A DNA stretch of 64,000 nt from Algicoccus sp048820935 (lineage in GTDB: Bacteria > Pseudomonadota > Gammaproteobacteria > Burkholderiales > Burkholderiaceae_B): contig NZ_JBMERD010000009.1 in assembly GCF_048820935.1 (NCBI RefSeq), forward strand, positions 1 to 64,000, written 5' to 3'. This document shows positions 18,242 to 25,568 of the stretch, piece by piece. A program made the position numbers and the translations under genes. The notes beneath the pieces are model-generated. The model made no database searches. It saw only the letters and a program-made list of their open reading frames with translations, and was not told the DNA's origin. The first letter of the stretch is position 1. The number at the start of each line of letters is the position of its first letter.

Positions 18242-19036
18242 TTAATAGCCAGATGTTTGAGTAGACGATTCGGTTGATTCGCTACGAATTTGGGCAACAG
18301 CTTGCGCGGCCGCAGCTGACAATATGCCCGCTTCATTACCTGGCGTCACCATTCGGAAGCCCTGTTCCAATCGAGCCCGTGCAGCCACGCCATTGGAGCA
18401 GAAAATGCCAGGAATTTTACCGTGTGCGAGTGTGCGCGCCAGAATGTGGGCAATCGCTTTGACCACTGGCTCTGCAGTCGGCTCTGAGCTGGGTGCATGA
18501 CCCAAATTCAAACTCAGATCATTAGGCCCGATATAGACGCCATCCAAACCATCGACTGCCAAAATGGCATCAAGGTTATCCAAGGCTTCTTGCGTTTCAA
18601 TCATGCCAATGGTGAGAATTTCTTCATTGGCGTGGGTGTAGTAATCCTTTCCACCATAGAGAAAGCCACGTGCTGGACCGAATGAACGATCGCCTTCAGG
18701 TGGGTAACGGCAAGCAGACACAAAACTTGCCGCTTGCTCTGGTGTCGAAATCATCGGACAAATCACACCGTACGCACCTGCATCCAGTAAGTGCATAATT
18801 TCCGGACCATCATTACCTGGTACACGAACCAACGGAATGGCGGGAGTGGAAGATAAGGCTTGTAACATCGGCAGTGCTTGGTCGAATCCGATCAAACCAT
18901 GCTGCAAATCAACCGTTACAGAATCGAATCCAGCATGTCCAATCAATTCGGCTGAATACGAAGACGGAATTCCCACCCAACCATTGGCCACTGTGCCACC
19001 AGCTTGCAGAGTTGCTTTGACGGTATTTTTTCTCAC
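18242..19036 (-). CDS. HpcH/HpaI family class II aldolase
   Basis: 264 residues of the citrate-lyase-beta-like aldolase fold. Family segments: SAELIGHAGFDSVTVDLQHG at the N-terminus with the catalytic base region, the VRVPGND substrate loop, the metal-binding Glu in IGMIETQEAL and Asp in YIGPNDLSLNLG. Relatives cleave 4-hydroxy-2-oxo acids or 2-keto-3-deoxy sugar acids to pyruvate or an aldehyde. The start is GTG 19034-19036, chosen for the AAAGGAT six bases upstream. It sits directly downstream of fdx, the end of the ISC operon (65 bp gap), and upstream of the hydroxypyruvate isomerase-like gene. It could receive some read-through from the ISC promoter. Confidence 0.85.
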   Translation of the reverse strand: MRKNTVKATLQAGGTVANGWVGIPSSYSAELIGHAGFDSVTVDLQHGLIGFDQALPMLQALSSTPAIPLVRVPGNDGPEIMHLLDAGAYGVICPMISTPEQAASFVSACRYPPEGDRSFGPARGFLYGGKDYYTHANEEILTIGMIETQEALDNLDAILAVDGLDGVYIGPNDLSLNLGHAPSSEPTAEPVVKAIAHILARTLAHGKIPGIFCSNGVAARARLEQGFRMVTPGNEAGILSAAAAQAVAQIRSESTESSTQTSGY

Positions 19037-19101
19037 GATAGATCCTTTCTCGTCTGTGTTTGTCTCAACACCGAGACTGATCTATCGATCAAATCTCGGA
19101 A

Positions 19102-19440
19102 TTAATTTTCTTTCGCATGGTTGATACTGTACCGTGGGATCTCTACCGTCAAGTCATCATCCTCAATAATGGCCTGACATGATAGACGAGACAAAGTGCT
19201 TAACCCCCAAGCGCGATCCAACATATCTTCTTCGTTGTCGGTTGCTTCTTCAAGCGAATCAAAGCCTTCGCGCACAATGACGTGACAGGTTGTGCAAGCA
19301 CACACCATTTCACAGGCATGTTCAATATCAATATCATTGGCCAACAACACACGACAGATTGACTCCCCTTTGGGGGCATTCTCAATCACGGCACCTTCTG
19401 GGCAAATATCGGGATGTGGCAAAACTGTTAATTTAGGCAT
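19102..19440 (-). CDS. fdx: ISC-type [2Fe-2S] ferredoxin
   Basis: 112 residues, adrenodoxin-like. Cluster ligands follow the C-x5-C-x2-C pattern at Cys43, Cys49 and Cys52 (HACEMVCACTTCHV) with the fourth Cys at 88 (RLSCQAI). It supplies electrons for cluster assembly on IscU. It is the last gene of the isc operon, 10 bp after hscA. No iscX gene follows, unlike in E. coli. Confidence 0.95.
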   Translation of the reverse strand: MPKLTVLPHPDICPEGAVIENAPKGESICRVLLANDIDIEHACEMVCACTTCHVIVREGFDSLEEATDNEEDMLDRAWGLSTLSRLSCQAIIEDDDLTVEIPRYSINHAKEN

Positions 19441-19450
19441 ATCAATTCAC

Positions 19451-21310
19451 TCAGAGTTCGTCTAAAGTTCGTCCGGTCAGTACCGCACGAATGCTTCGAT
19501 CCATACGTTTGGCCGCAAAATCGTCTGTCTCACGTGAGAGCGCCTCACAGGCCTCATGGATCATATCGGTATCGTGAGACTCTAGACTGATTTTCACGCG
19601 CTGCATTTGCTCATCAATTCGGTTACGTTCATTGTCTTCGAGCAAATCCGCATCTTGATCCAATGCAGCCTGAACAGACTCAAGCAATTGCTGAGCCTGA
19701 ACTTGCTGCTCACGCAGCATCCGATCTTGCGCATCAGATTCCGCACTATTAACCCCATCTTGCAGCATGCGAGCAATTTCTTCGTCGGACAAACCATGCG
19801 AAGGTTTCACCGTAATCGAAGACTCCACACCGCTTAACATTTCACGGGCAGTGACATTTAATAGTCCGTCAGCATCAATCTGGAAGGTCACGCGGATACG
19901 CGCAGCACCAGCCACCATCGCAGGAATACCACGCAATTCAAATCGTGCCAAAGAGCGGCACTCACTCACTAGATCGCGTTCACCCTGCACAACGTGCAAA
20001 CTCATGGCCGTTTGGCCATCCTGATAGGTTGTGAACTCTTGTGCGCGCGCAACGGGGATCGTACTGTTTCGGGTAATGATGGTTTCTACCAAGCCGCCCA
20101 TTGTTTCCAGACCCAATGACAAAGGCGTCACATCCAGCAGCAACCAGTCTTCATCTGCACTACGGTTACCAGCCAGTAGATTGGCCTGTTTTGCGGCGCC
20201 AATCGCCACAACCTCGTCTGGGTTCAAATTCACGAGCGGGTCAGTCTTAAAAAACTCACCAACTTTACGTTGCACCACAGGCATGCGCGTAGCACCCCCA
20301 ACCATGACAACGCCATGAATCTCTGATACTTGAACCTCGGCATCTAGTAAAGCTTGCTTCACGCAGTCTAAAGAACGCTCGATCAACACATCAGATAAAC
20401 GATCCAAGTCTGCACGCGTCAAGGTCAAGCTCGATAAAGCACCTTCCAAGCCTGTGTCTTGAGTCGCTTCATCAACCGTCGTGAGTTGTTCACGCACTTG
20501 ACGTGCAGCACGTAACAATAGCCGTTCAGAGGCAGCATCTAACGTTGTATCAGGCGCTTGTTTTTGCAAGGCATCAGTCACAATCGCACGATCAAAGTCA
20601 TCGCCACCCAGCGCAGTATCGCCACCGGTTGCAATGACTTCAAACACCCCTTGTGTCAATCGCAACAAAGAGAAATCAAACGTGCCACCGCCCAAATCGT
20701 AAACGGCGTAAACGCCTTGCGAACCATTATCAAGTCCGTAGGCCAGTGCCGCAGCTGTGGGTTCGTTGAGCAAACGTAAAACAGTCAAACCTGCGATGCG
20801 TGCGGCATCTCGCGTTGCCTGACGCTGCGCATCATCAAAATAGGCAGGCACTGTGATCACTGCACCGACTAAATCATCACCAAGTGCAGCTTGTGCCCGT
20901 TGACGTAATGCCATAAGCACTTGCGCAGCAACTTCAACAGGTGTAACGGTCGCATGGGTTGTATCAATCGCCACACTATTACCGAGTTGCGATAAACGAT
21001 ACGGCACCTGGGCTTGTTGTGCATCTGCCAGTGATTTACCCATAAGTCGTTTGGTCGAGACCAGCGTATCGAGGGGGTGCTGGCGTTGCAAAGCAAGCGC
21101 CTCCTGACCGATCAGGATGTCTGTTGGCGACTCATAATAAACAGCTGACGGCAACAATGCCTGTTCATGCTCGTCCTGTAATACCTGCGCAACACTGTGG
21201 CGCACGGCAGCCACCAGTGAATGTGTTGTCCCAAGATCAATCCCAATCGCCACGCGCCGCTCATGAGGCGCAGGCGATAGCCCAGGCTCAGAAATTTGAA
21301 GTAAAGCCAT
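19451..21310 (-). CDS. hscA: Fe-S cluster assembly chaperone HscA (Hsp70 family)
   Basis: 619 residues. The nucleotide-binding domain has GIDLGTTHSLVA near the N-terminus, the phosphate-2 motif YDLGGGTFDFSLL and VVMVGGATRMP. The substrate-binding domain starts near residue 390 (LLLDVTPLSLGLET) and ends in a helical lid. It binds the LPPVK motif of IscU (present here) and drives cluster transfer with HscB. It is 17 bp downstream of hscB and 10 bp upstream of fdx within the isc operon. Confidence 0.96.
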   Translation of the reverse strand: MALLQISEPGLSPAPHERRVAIGIDLGTTHSLVAAVRHSVAQVLQDEHEQALLPSAVYYESPTDILIGQEALALQRQHPLDTLVSTKRLMGKSLADAQQAQVPYRLSQLGNSVAIDTTHATVTPVEVAAQVLMALRQRAQAALGDDLVGAVITVPAYFDDAQRQATRDAARIAGLTVLRLLNEPTAAALAYGLDNGSQGVYAVYDLGGGTFDFSLLRLTQGVFEVIATGGDTALGGDDFDRAIVTDALQKQAPDTTLDAASERLLLRAARQVREQLTTVDEATQDTGLEGALSSLTLTRADLDRLSDVLIERSLDCVKQALLDAEVQVSEIHGVVMVGGATRMPVVQRKVGEFFKTDPLVNLNPDEVVAIGAAKQANLLAGNRSADEDWLLLDVTPLSLGLETMGGLVETIITRNSTIPVARAQEFTTYQDGQTAMSLHVVQGERDLVSECRSLARFELRGIPAMVAGAARIRVTFQIDADGLLNVTAREMLSGVESSITVKPSHGLSDEEIARMLQDGVNSAESDAQDRMLREQQVQAQQLLESVQAALDQDADLLEDNERNRIDEQMQRVKISLESHDTDMIHEACEALSRETDDFAAKRMDRSIRAVLTGRTLDEL

Positions 21311-21327
21311 AAAATTGTTGAATCCGA

Positions 21328-22020
21328 TCAGGCGATTGCGTTTCTAGCGCGTGCAATCTCCTGGATAAACTTGTCGATAAATAGCCACTGCTGAATCGCA
21401 GCCACTGCCTGAGGCCAGCACTTTGCGTCAATCATCTGTTCCGTGCGCTCCATGCAATTATGGCGCGCCAACGCAACGTTCTGACTCAGCAATTCAATAT
21501 CCCGAGCGGCATGCTCTGAATCTATCGCCTGATCACGATATGACTGACGCCAAGTTTCCAACGATTCGCGCCATTGCATTTGCTGCTCAAGAAACGTCAT
21601 ATCTAGCGCATTGCCAGTGCCTTCACCGATGACAAAACCATGCAGTGAACACAAATAGCGCGCCCGTTTAAGTGGATCACGCAAGGTCTGATAGGCTTCA
21701 TTGAGTTGTGCACTCCATTGCATCGCTACTCGTTTTTCAGCGGCACTGGCAGCCGCAAAACGATCTGGATGCACTTGAGCAACCCGTGCTTTCCAGCGCT
21801 GTGCCAAATTCTCTTCATCAATTCTCATGGATTCTTCGAACCCAAGCAACGTGAAGAAATCCGGTACAGCACCCGAGCCCGCAGATTTTGGTGCTGTGGA
21901 CTCGGTCAAACCGTCATTAACGGGTTCACCGCTGATGGCACGATCTTGATCAGACGGTGAATGATTCGCCACAACCACAGGTCGCCTTTTCATTGGGGTT
22001 CGTAAAACGGAAACCTTCAT
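21328..22020 (-). CDS. hscB: Fe-S cluster co-chaperone HscB
   Basis: A J-domain protein with the HPD motif in AQVHPDRFAAAS and a C-terminal three-helix bundle (MTFLEQQMQWRE onward) that binds IscU. The longest frame begins at 22020 and gives 230 residues, about 50 more than usual. Its first 24 codons overlap iscA in another frame, and the conserved J-domain starts only at PDFFTLLGF. Alternatives are ATG 21993 or a TTG near 21900; no clear ribosome site decides, so the N-terminus is uncertain. The gene itself is secure from context between iscA and hscA. Confidence 0.88.
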   Translation of the reverse strand: MKVSVLRTPMKRRPVVVANHSPSDQDRAISGEPVNDGLTESTAPKSAGSGAVPDFFTLLGFEESMRIDEENLAQRWKARVAQVHPDRFAAASAAEKRVAMQWSAQLNEAYQTLRDPLKRARYLCSLHGFVIGEGTGNALDMTFLEQQMQWRESLETWRQSYRDQAIDSEHAARDIELLSQNVALARHNCMERTEQMIDAKCWPQAVAAIQQWLFIDKFIQEIARARNAIA

Positions 22021-22273
22021 TCAGGCCTTCGCGAGCGTAATCCAGCTGAGTGCCTTGCAGATACACCAGACTCTTAGGATCGATGAAGATTTTGATCCCT
22101 TCGCTTTCAAACATCTGATCGTCTTGATCCGGCTCATCCACATACTCAAGCTTATAAGCCATACCGGAACAACCCGTCGTACGCACACCTAAACGCAAAC
22201 CCAGACCTTTACCGCGTTTTTCCATATATTTATGAATGTGATCAGCGGCACTGGATGTCAATGTAACGCTCAT
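21950..22273 (-). CDS. iscA: Iron-sulfur cluster assembly A-type protein IscA
   Basis: 107 residues with the three invariant A-type cysteines: GVRTTGCSGMAYKLEY and the C-terminal CGCGESF. It carries clusters or iron between IscU and target apoproteins. It lies 23 bp after iscU and is overlapped by the longest hscB frame. Confidence 0.95.
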   Translation of the reverse strand: MSVTLTSSAADHIHKYMEKRGKGLGLRLGVRTTGCSGMAYKLEYVDEPDQDDQMFESEGIKIFIDPKSLVYLQGTQLDYAREGLNEGFRFTNPNEKATCGCGESFTV

Positions 22274-22296
22274 TTCTGAACTCCCTCTGATGTGAA

Positions 22297-22686
22297 TTAC
22301 TCTTCACCACCAAACTTAGTTTTGTAATCCTGAACAGCTGCTTTAATGGCATCTTCAGCCAAAATCGAACAGTGGATTTTGACAGGTGGCAATGCCAACT
22401 CTTTCGCAATTTCTGTATTACGAATTTCCAAAGCCTGGTCAAGTGTTTTACCTTTCACCCATTCGGTGACGAGTGAACTTGATGCAATGGCAGAACCGCA
22501 ACCATACGTTTTAAAACGTGCATCTTCAATGACACCCTCATCACTGACTCGGATTTGTAGTTTCATCACGTCACCACAGGCAGGCGCACCGACCATTCCT
22601 GTGCCAACTTTATCTTCTGCTTGATCAAATGAACCTACATTTCGTGGATTCTCGTAGTGATCCATCACTTTATCGCTGTATGCCAT
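22297..22686 (-). CDS. iscU: Iron-sulfur cluster scaffold IscU
   Basis: 129 residues. The three cluster cysteines are in GAPACGDVMKL (Cys37), KTYGCGSAIASSS (Cys63) and VKIHCSILAED (Cys106), and the HscA recognition motif LPPVK is intact. It receives sulfur from IscS, encoded immediately upstream (31 bp). Confidence 0.97.
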   Translation of the reverse strand: MAYSDKVMDHYENPRNVGSFDQAEDKVGTGMVGAPACGDVMKLQIRVSDEGVIEDARFKTYGCGSAIASSSLVTEWVKGKTLDQALEIRNTEIAKELALPPVKIHCSILAEDAIKAAVQDYKTKFGGEE

Positions 22687-22717
22687 AACTTTGACTCCTG
22701 ATCATAAATGGACAGAA

Positions 22718-23932
22718 TTAATGTGCTGCCCACTGAACTGTACTGAGATCGATTCCTTGCTGTGCCATTTCCCAAAGTGGGGACATATCGCGCAGTTTTT
22801 GTACCCGCGTGTTCAGCAACTCGATCGCAAAATCGATATCTTCCTGGGTCGTAAATCGACCAAATGAGAACCGGATTGAACTATGTGCTAGTTCATCATC
22901 ACGACCTAAGGCGCGCAGCACATACGAGGGCTCTAAGCTCGCAGACGTACATGCGGAACCACTCGATACAGCCAATTCGCTCACGGCCATAATCAATGAT
23001 TCGCCTTCGACGTAGTTAAAACTGATGTTCAGGTTATGGGGCACGCGATGTTCCAAGTCCCCATTCAGATAAACCTCTTCCATCTGGCTTACACCGGCCC
23101 ACAAACGATCACGCAACATCCGGATGCGTTCGTTTTCTGCGGCCATTTCCTGAGCCGCCAAGTGAAAAGCTTCGCCCATCCCGACAATCTGATGCGGTGC
23201 GAGTGTACCTGAACGGAAACCGCGTTCATGGCCGCCCCCGTGAATCTGTGCTTCCAGACGAATTCTGGGTCGACGACCGACATACAAAGCGCCAATTCCT
23301 TTCGGGCCGTACGTTTTATGCGCACTAAAAGACATCAAATCCACTTTGAGCTGCTGCAAATCAATCGCAACTTTACCAGTTGCCTGCGCTGCGTCTACGT
23401 GGAAGATAATCTTACGATCGCGACAGATCTCACCAATGGCCGCAATATCCTGAATCACACCGATTTCATTGTTCACCAGCATGACTGAAACAAGAATGGT
23501 GTCAGGGCGCAATGCCTTCTCAAAAGTTTCCAGATCAATCAGACCGTTTTCTTGGACATCCAAATACGTCACCTCAAATCCTTGGCGCTCGAGTTCACGA
23601 CAGGGATCCAGCACAGCTTTATGCTCAGTCTTCACAGTCAAAACGTGTTTGCCACGCTCAGAATAAAACTGTGCTGCGCCCTTAATGGCGAGGTTGTTTG
23701 ACTCGGTTGCACCCGATGTCCAAATGATTTCACGGGGATCCGCATTCACAAGCTCTGCGACCTGTGCACGGGCTTTTTCAACGGCCTCCTCCGCAACCCA
23801 TCCAAACACGTGACTGCGTGACGCGGGGTTACCAAACTTTTCGTAGAGCCACGGCACCATTTTGTCGGCAACTCGCGGATCAACCGGTGTGGTCGCTGAG
23901 TAATCAAGATAAATAGCTGGCTTATCTGACAT
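22718..23932 (-). CDS. iscS: Cysteine desulfurase IscS
   Basis: 404 residues, class V PLP enzyme that removes sulfur from cysteine for Fe-S clusters and tRNA thiolation. PLP Lys is in SFSAHKTYGPKGIGAL, preceded by the FHVDAAQATGK segment. The persulfide-forming Cys is in SSGSACTSASLEPSYVL. The C-terminus ends as in other IscS proteins (short IscU-binding tail). Second gene of the operon, 39 bp after iscR. Confidence 0.97.
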   Translation of the reverse strand: MSDKPAIYLDYSATTPVDPRVADKMVPWLYEKFGNPASRSHVFGWVAEEAVEKARAQVAELVNADPREIIWTSGATESNNLAIKGAAQFYSERGKHVLTVKTEHKAVLDPCRELERQGFEVTYLDVQENGLIDLETFEKALRPDTILVSVMLVNNEIGVIQDIAAIGEICRDRKIIFHVDAAQATGKVAIDLQQLKVDLMSFSAHKTYGPKGIGALYVGRRPRIRLEAQIHGGGHERGFRSGTLAPHQIVGMGEAFHLAAQEMAAENERIRMLRDRLWAGVSQMEEVYLNGDLEHRVPHNLNISFNYVEGESLIMAVSELAVSSGSACTSASLEPSYVLRALGRDDELAHSSIRFSFGRFTTQEDIDFAIELLNTRVQKLRDMSPLWEMAQQGIDLSTVQWAAH

Positions 23933-23971
23933 GTTGTACTACTCCTGAAACAGGCATGAATTTATTCTGAA

Positions 23972-24499
23972 TCACACAAAGACGGTCTCGCCTGCACGAC
24001 GTGCAAACGGATCGGCTGCGGTGGGAGAAATCTTGACTGGGGTTTCCGAGCGATGCGCAGTCCCCTCTTTCAGTTGACGCATTCTTTGCTGATCAACCAG
24101 ATTTTGCAGTGAAACCGAATCCAAGAAATCGACCATGGTGCGATTTAAAGCAGACCACAAATCGTGGGTCATACAGACTGTTGGTCGACCATGCTCATCG
24201 GTTGAACAATTGGATTTGCCACCGCAATTTGTTGCATCGATGGGCTCATCCACCGCAAAAATAATATCGGCAACCGTAATATTCCGAGCGAGTTTGGCCA
24301 AGGTATAGCCGCCACCAGGTCCCCGGATACTATCGACGAGCTCATGGCGTCGAAGCTTACCGAACAGTTGCTCAAGATACGACAGAGAAATACTTTGTCG
24401 CTGGCTGATGGCGGACAAAGTCACTGGACCACCGTGTTGACGTAGGGCCAGATCAATCATCGCCGTTACCGCAAAACGTCCCTTTGTTGTAAGTCGCAT
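23972..24499 (-). CDS. iscR: Rrf2-family iron-sulfur regulator IscR
   Basis: The start was set at ATG 24497-24499 (MRLTTKGRFAVTAM), the conserved N-terminus, with AGAGGA just upstream; a longer frame to 24565 would run into the operator. 175 residues. The winged helix includes SLSYLEQLFGKLRR and the RGPGGGYTLA wing. The cluster-binding cysteines are Cys-x5-Cys-x10-Cys (NCGGKSNC, then a Cys in TVCMTHDLW); the last gap is about five residues longer than the x5 of E. coli IscR. It heads the isc operon and probably represses it when its [2Fe-2S] cluster is loaded. Confidence 0.94.
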   Translation of the reverse strand: MRLTTKGRFAVTAMIDLALRQHGGPVTLSAISQRQSISLSYLEQLFGKLRRHELVDSIRGPGGGYTLAKLARNITVADIIFAVDEPIDATNCGGKSNCSTDEHGRPTVCMTHDLWSALNRTMVDFLDSVSLQNLVDQQRMRQLKEGTAHRSETPVKISPTAADPFARRAGETVFV

Positions 24500-24570
24500 G
24501 TCATTGTCCTCTGAATAAGTACCTGACAAATCTGACTTAATTGCTTTATAAGACTGATTTGTCATAGCAC

Positions 24571-24595
24571 ATAGTTGACTAAACAGGTCTAGTAT
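24571..24595. promoter_or_regulatory. IscR type 1 binding site (operator of isc operon)
   Basis: Starts ATAGTTGACTAAACAGGTCT and ends in AGTAT. It fits the E. coli type 1 IscR consensus (ATASYYGACT-N6-GTCRRSTAT) with few mismatches, and it covers the -10 element of the leftward isc promoter, so binding would block RNA polymerase. Confidence 0.75.
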
Positions 24596-24600
24596 AGCAA
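24591..24600 (-). promoter_or_regulatory. Predicted isc promoter, extended -10
   Basis: On the minus strand TTGCTATACT gives an extended -10 (TGC-TATACT), about 95 bp upstream of the iscR ATG. No good -35 hexamer is visible at 17 bp, consistent with an extended -10 promoter. It overlaps the IscR box at 24571-24595. Confidence 0.55.
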
Positions 24601-24625
24601 ATAACCGAGCAATTTACTCGGATAA
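24601..24625. promoter_or_regulatory. Second IscR-like dyad upstream of isc promoter
   Basis: Starts ATAACCGAGCAATTTACTCG; the arms CCGAG and CTCGG are exact inverted repeats. About 19 of 25 positions fit the type 1 IscR consensus by my count. It lies 5 bp beyond the first box, in the -35 region. The remaining sequence to 24857 is AT-rich with no gene that I can support. Confidence 0.45.
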
Positions 24626-24857
24626 TACATATCAACATGTCGGATATATCTTTACACAACCGCGATAAGGTATGTTTAGCCGAGATTCATCAGGGTAAAC
24701 ACCCGATAAAAAAGGAAGACTGAATACCTGATCTAGATCAAATCAGGCATTCAAAAATGACATGAAATCAACACGCGAGCATTAAAAATCAATTTAAAAA
24801 TGACGCATTAATCTAAGAAGAAGATAAAAAACCTAAAAGCGAACATTAAACGGTGAT

Positions 24858-25349
24858 TTAAGCCGCTTGATATTGCGTAACACGCTTACGAACAACATCC
24901 AATACGCCCTGACATGCGTCTTCGATGTAATCCAGAACCTTACCAAAGCCATCCAGACTACCGTAATAAGGATCAGGCACTGTCGCTTCTTCAAATTCGT
25001 TGGCGTAACGCATTAAGAGCATGAGCTTATGCCGGTGCATCACAGGGCATTGCTGCTGCATGGCTGAAAGATTCTCCCAGTCCATGGCAAGAATCAAGTC
25101 AAAATCTCTGAAATCTTGTGCAGTCACCTGTCGAGCAGGACGCTCAGCGATCTCATAGCCACGTTTGCGCGCAGCAGCAATTGCTCTCGCATCTGGGGCG
25201 TCACCGAGGTGATAGTTATGCGTACCGGCGGAGTCCACGCTCACCGCGTCACTCAGGCCGGCCTCATGAATCATATGGCGAAATACGCCCTCCGCACTCG
25301 GGGAGCGGCAGATATTTCCCATGCAAACGAAGAGTACTTTTGTCATCAT
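24858..25349 (-). CDS. Low-molecular-weight protein-tyrosine phosphatase
   Basis: 163 residues. The N-terminal P-loop VLFVCMGNICRSPSAEG has the C-x5-R-S catalytic signature, and the general acid Asp is in VPDPYYG near residue 130, both diagnostic of the LMW-PTP/arsenate reductase fold; the DPYYG loop favours phosphatase. Two adjacent ATGs are possible starts. In Burkholderiales this gene commonly sits beside iscR, as here. It removes phosphate from tyrosine on target proteins in the cytoplasm; the target is unknown. Confidence 0.9.
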   Translation of the reverse strand: MMTKVLFVCMGNICRSPSAEGVFRHMIHEAGLSDAVSVDSAGTHNYHLGDAPDARAIAAARKRGYEIAERPARQVTAQDFRDFDLILAMDWENLSAMQQQCPVMHRHKLMLLMRYANEFEEATVPDPYYGSLDGFGKVLDYIEDACQGVLDVVRKRVTQYQAA

Positions 25350-25392
25350 GGCGTGTATTTTGAGGGAAAACCCGTAAAATGTCTACTGTTTT

Positions 25393-25447
25393 TTTGTAAA
25401 TTGCACTTACAAATCTTTTACGAAAAACGAAATTTTTGTGTTTTTCG
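25393..25447. other. Two tandem dyads between uvrB and the phosphatase gene
   Basis: TTTGTAA (25393-25399) pairs with TTACAAA (25407-25413), and CGAAAAAC (25421-25428) pairs with GTTTTTCG (25440-25447). Both are perfect but AT-rich and lack a clean T run. They may end uvrB transcription or flank the phosphatase promoter. Confidence 0.35.
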
Positions 25448-25568
25448 CACTTCCAGTCAAAATCTCAACACCACTTCCCATTGCAACTTACACAAAGAAC
25501 AATCAGTTTATCGATTAAGAAATGGTGCATCACAACATTTTTAACAAAACCAAAGACAGATAAAACCT

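Noticed and set aside
24626..24857. A small gene in the AT-rich gap between the iscR operators and the phosphatase gene
   Set aside because: No open frame of useful length with a start and ribosome site; only regulatory dyads were seen at the iscR end.
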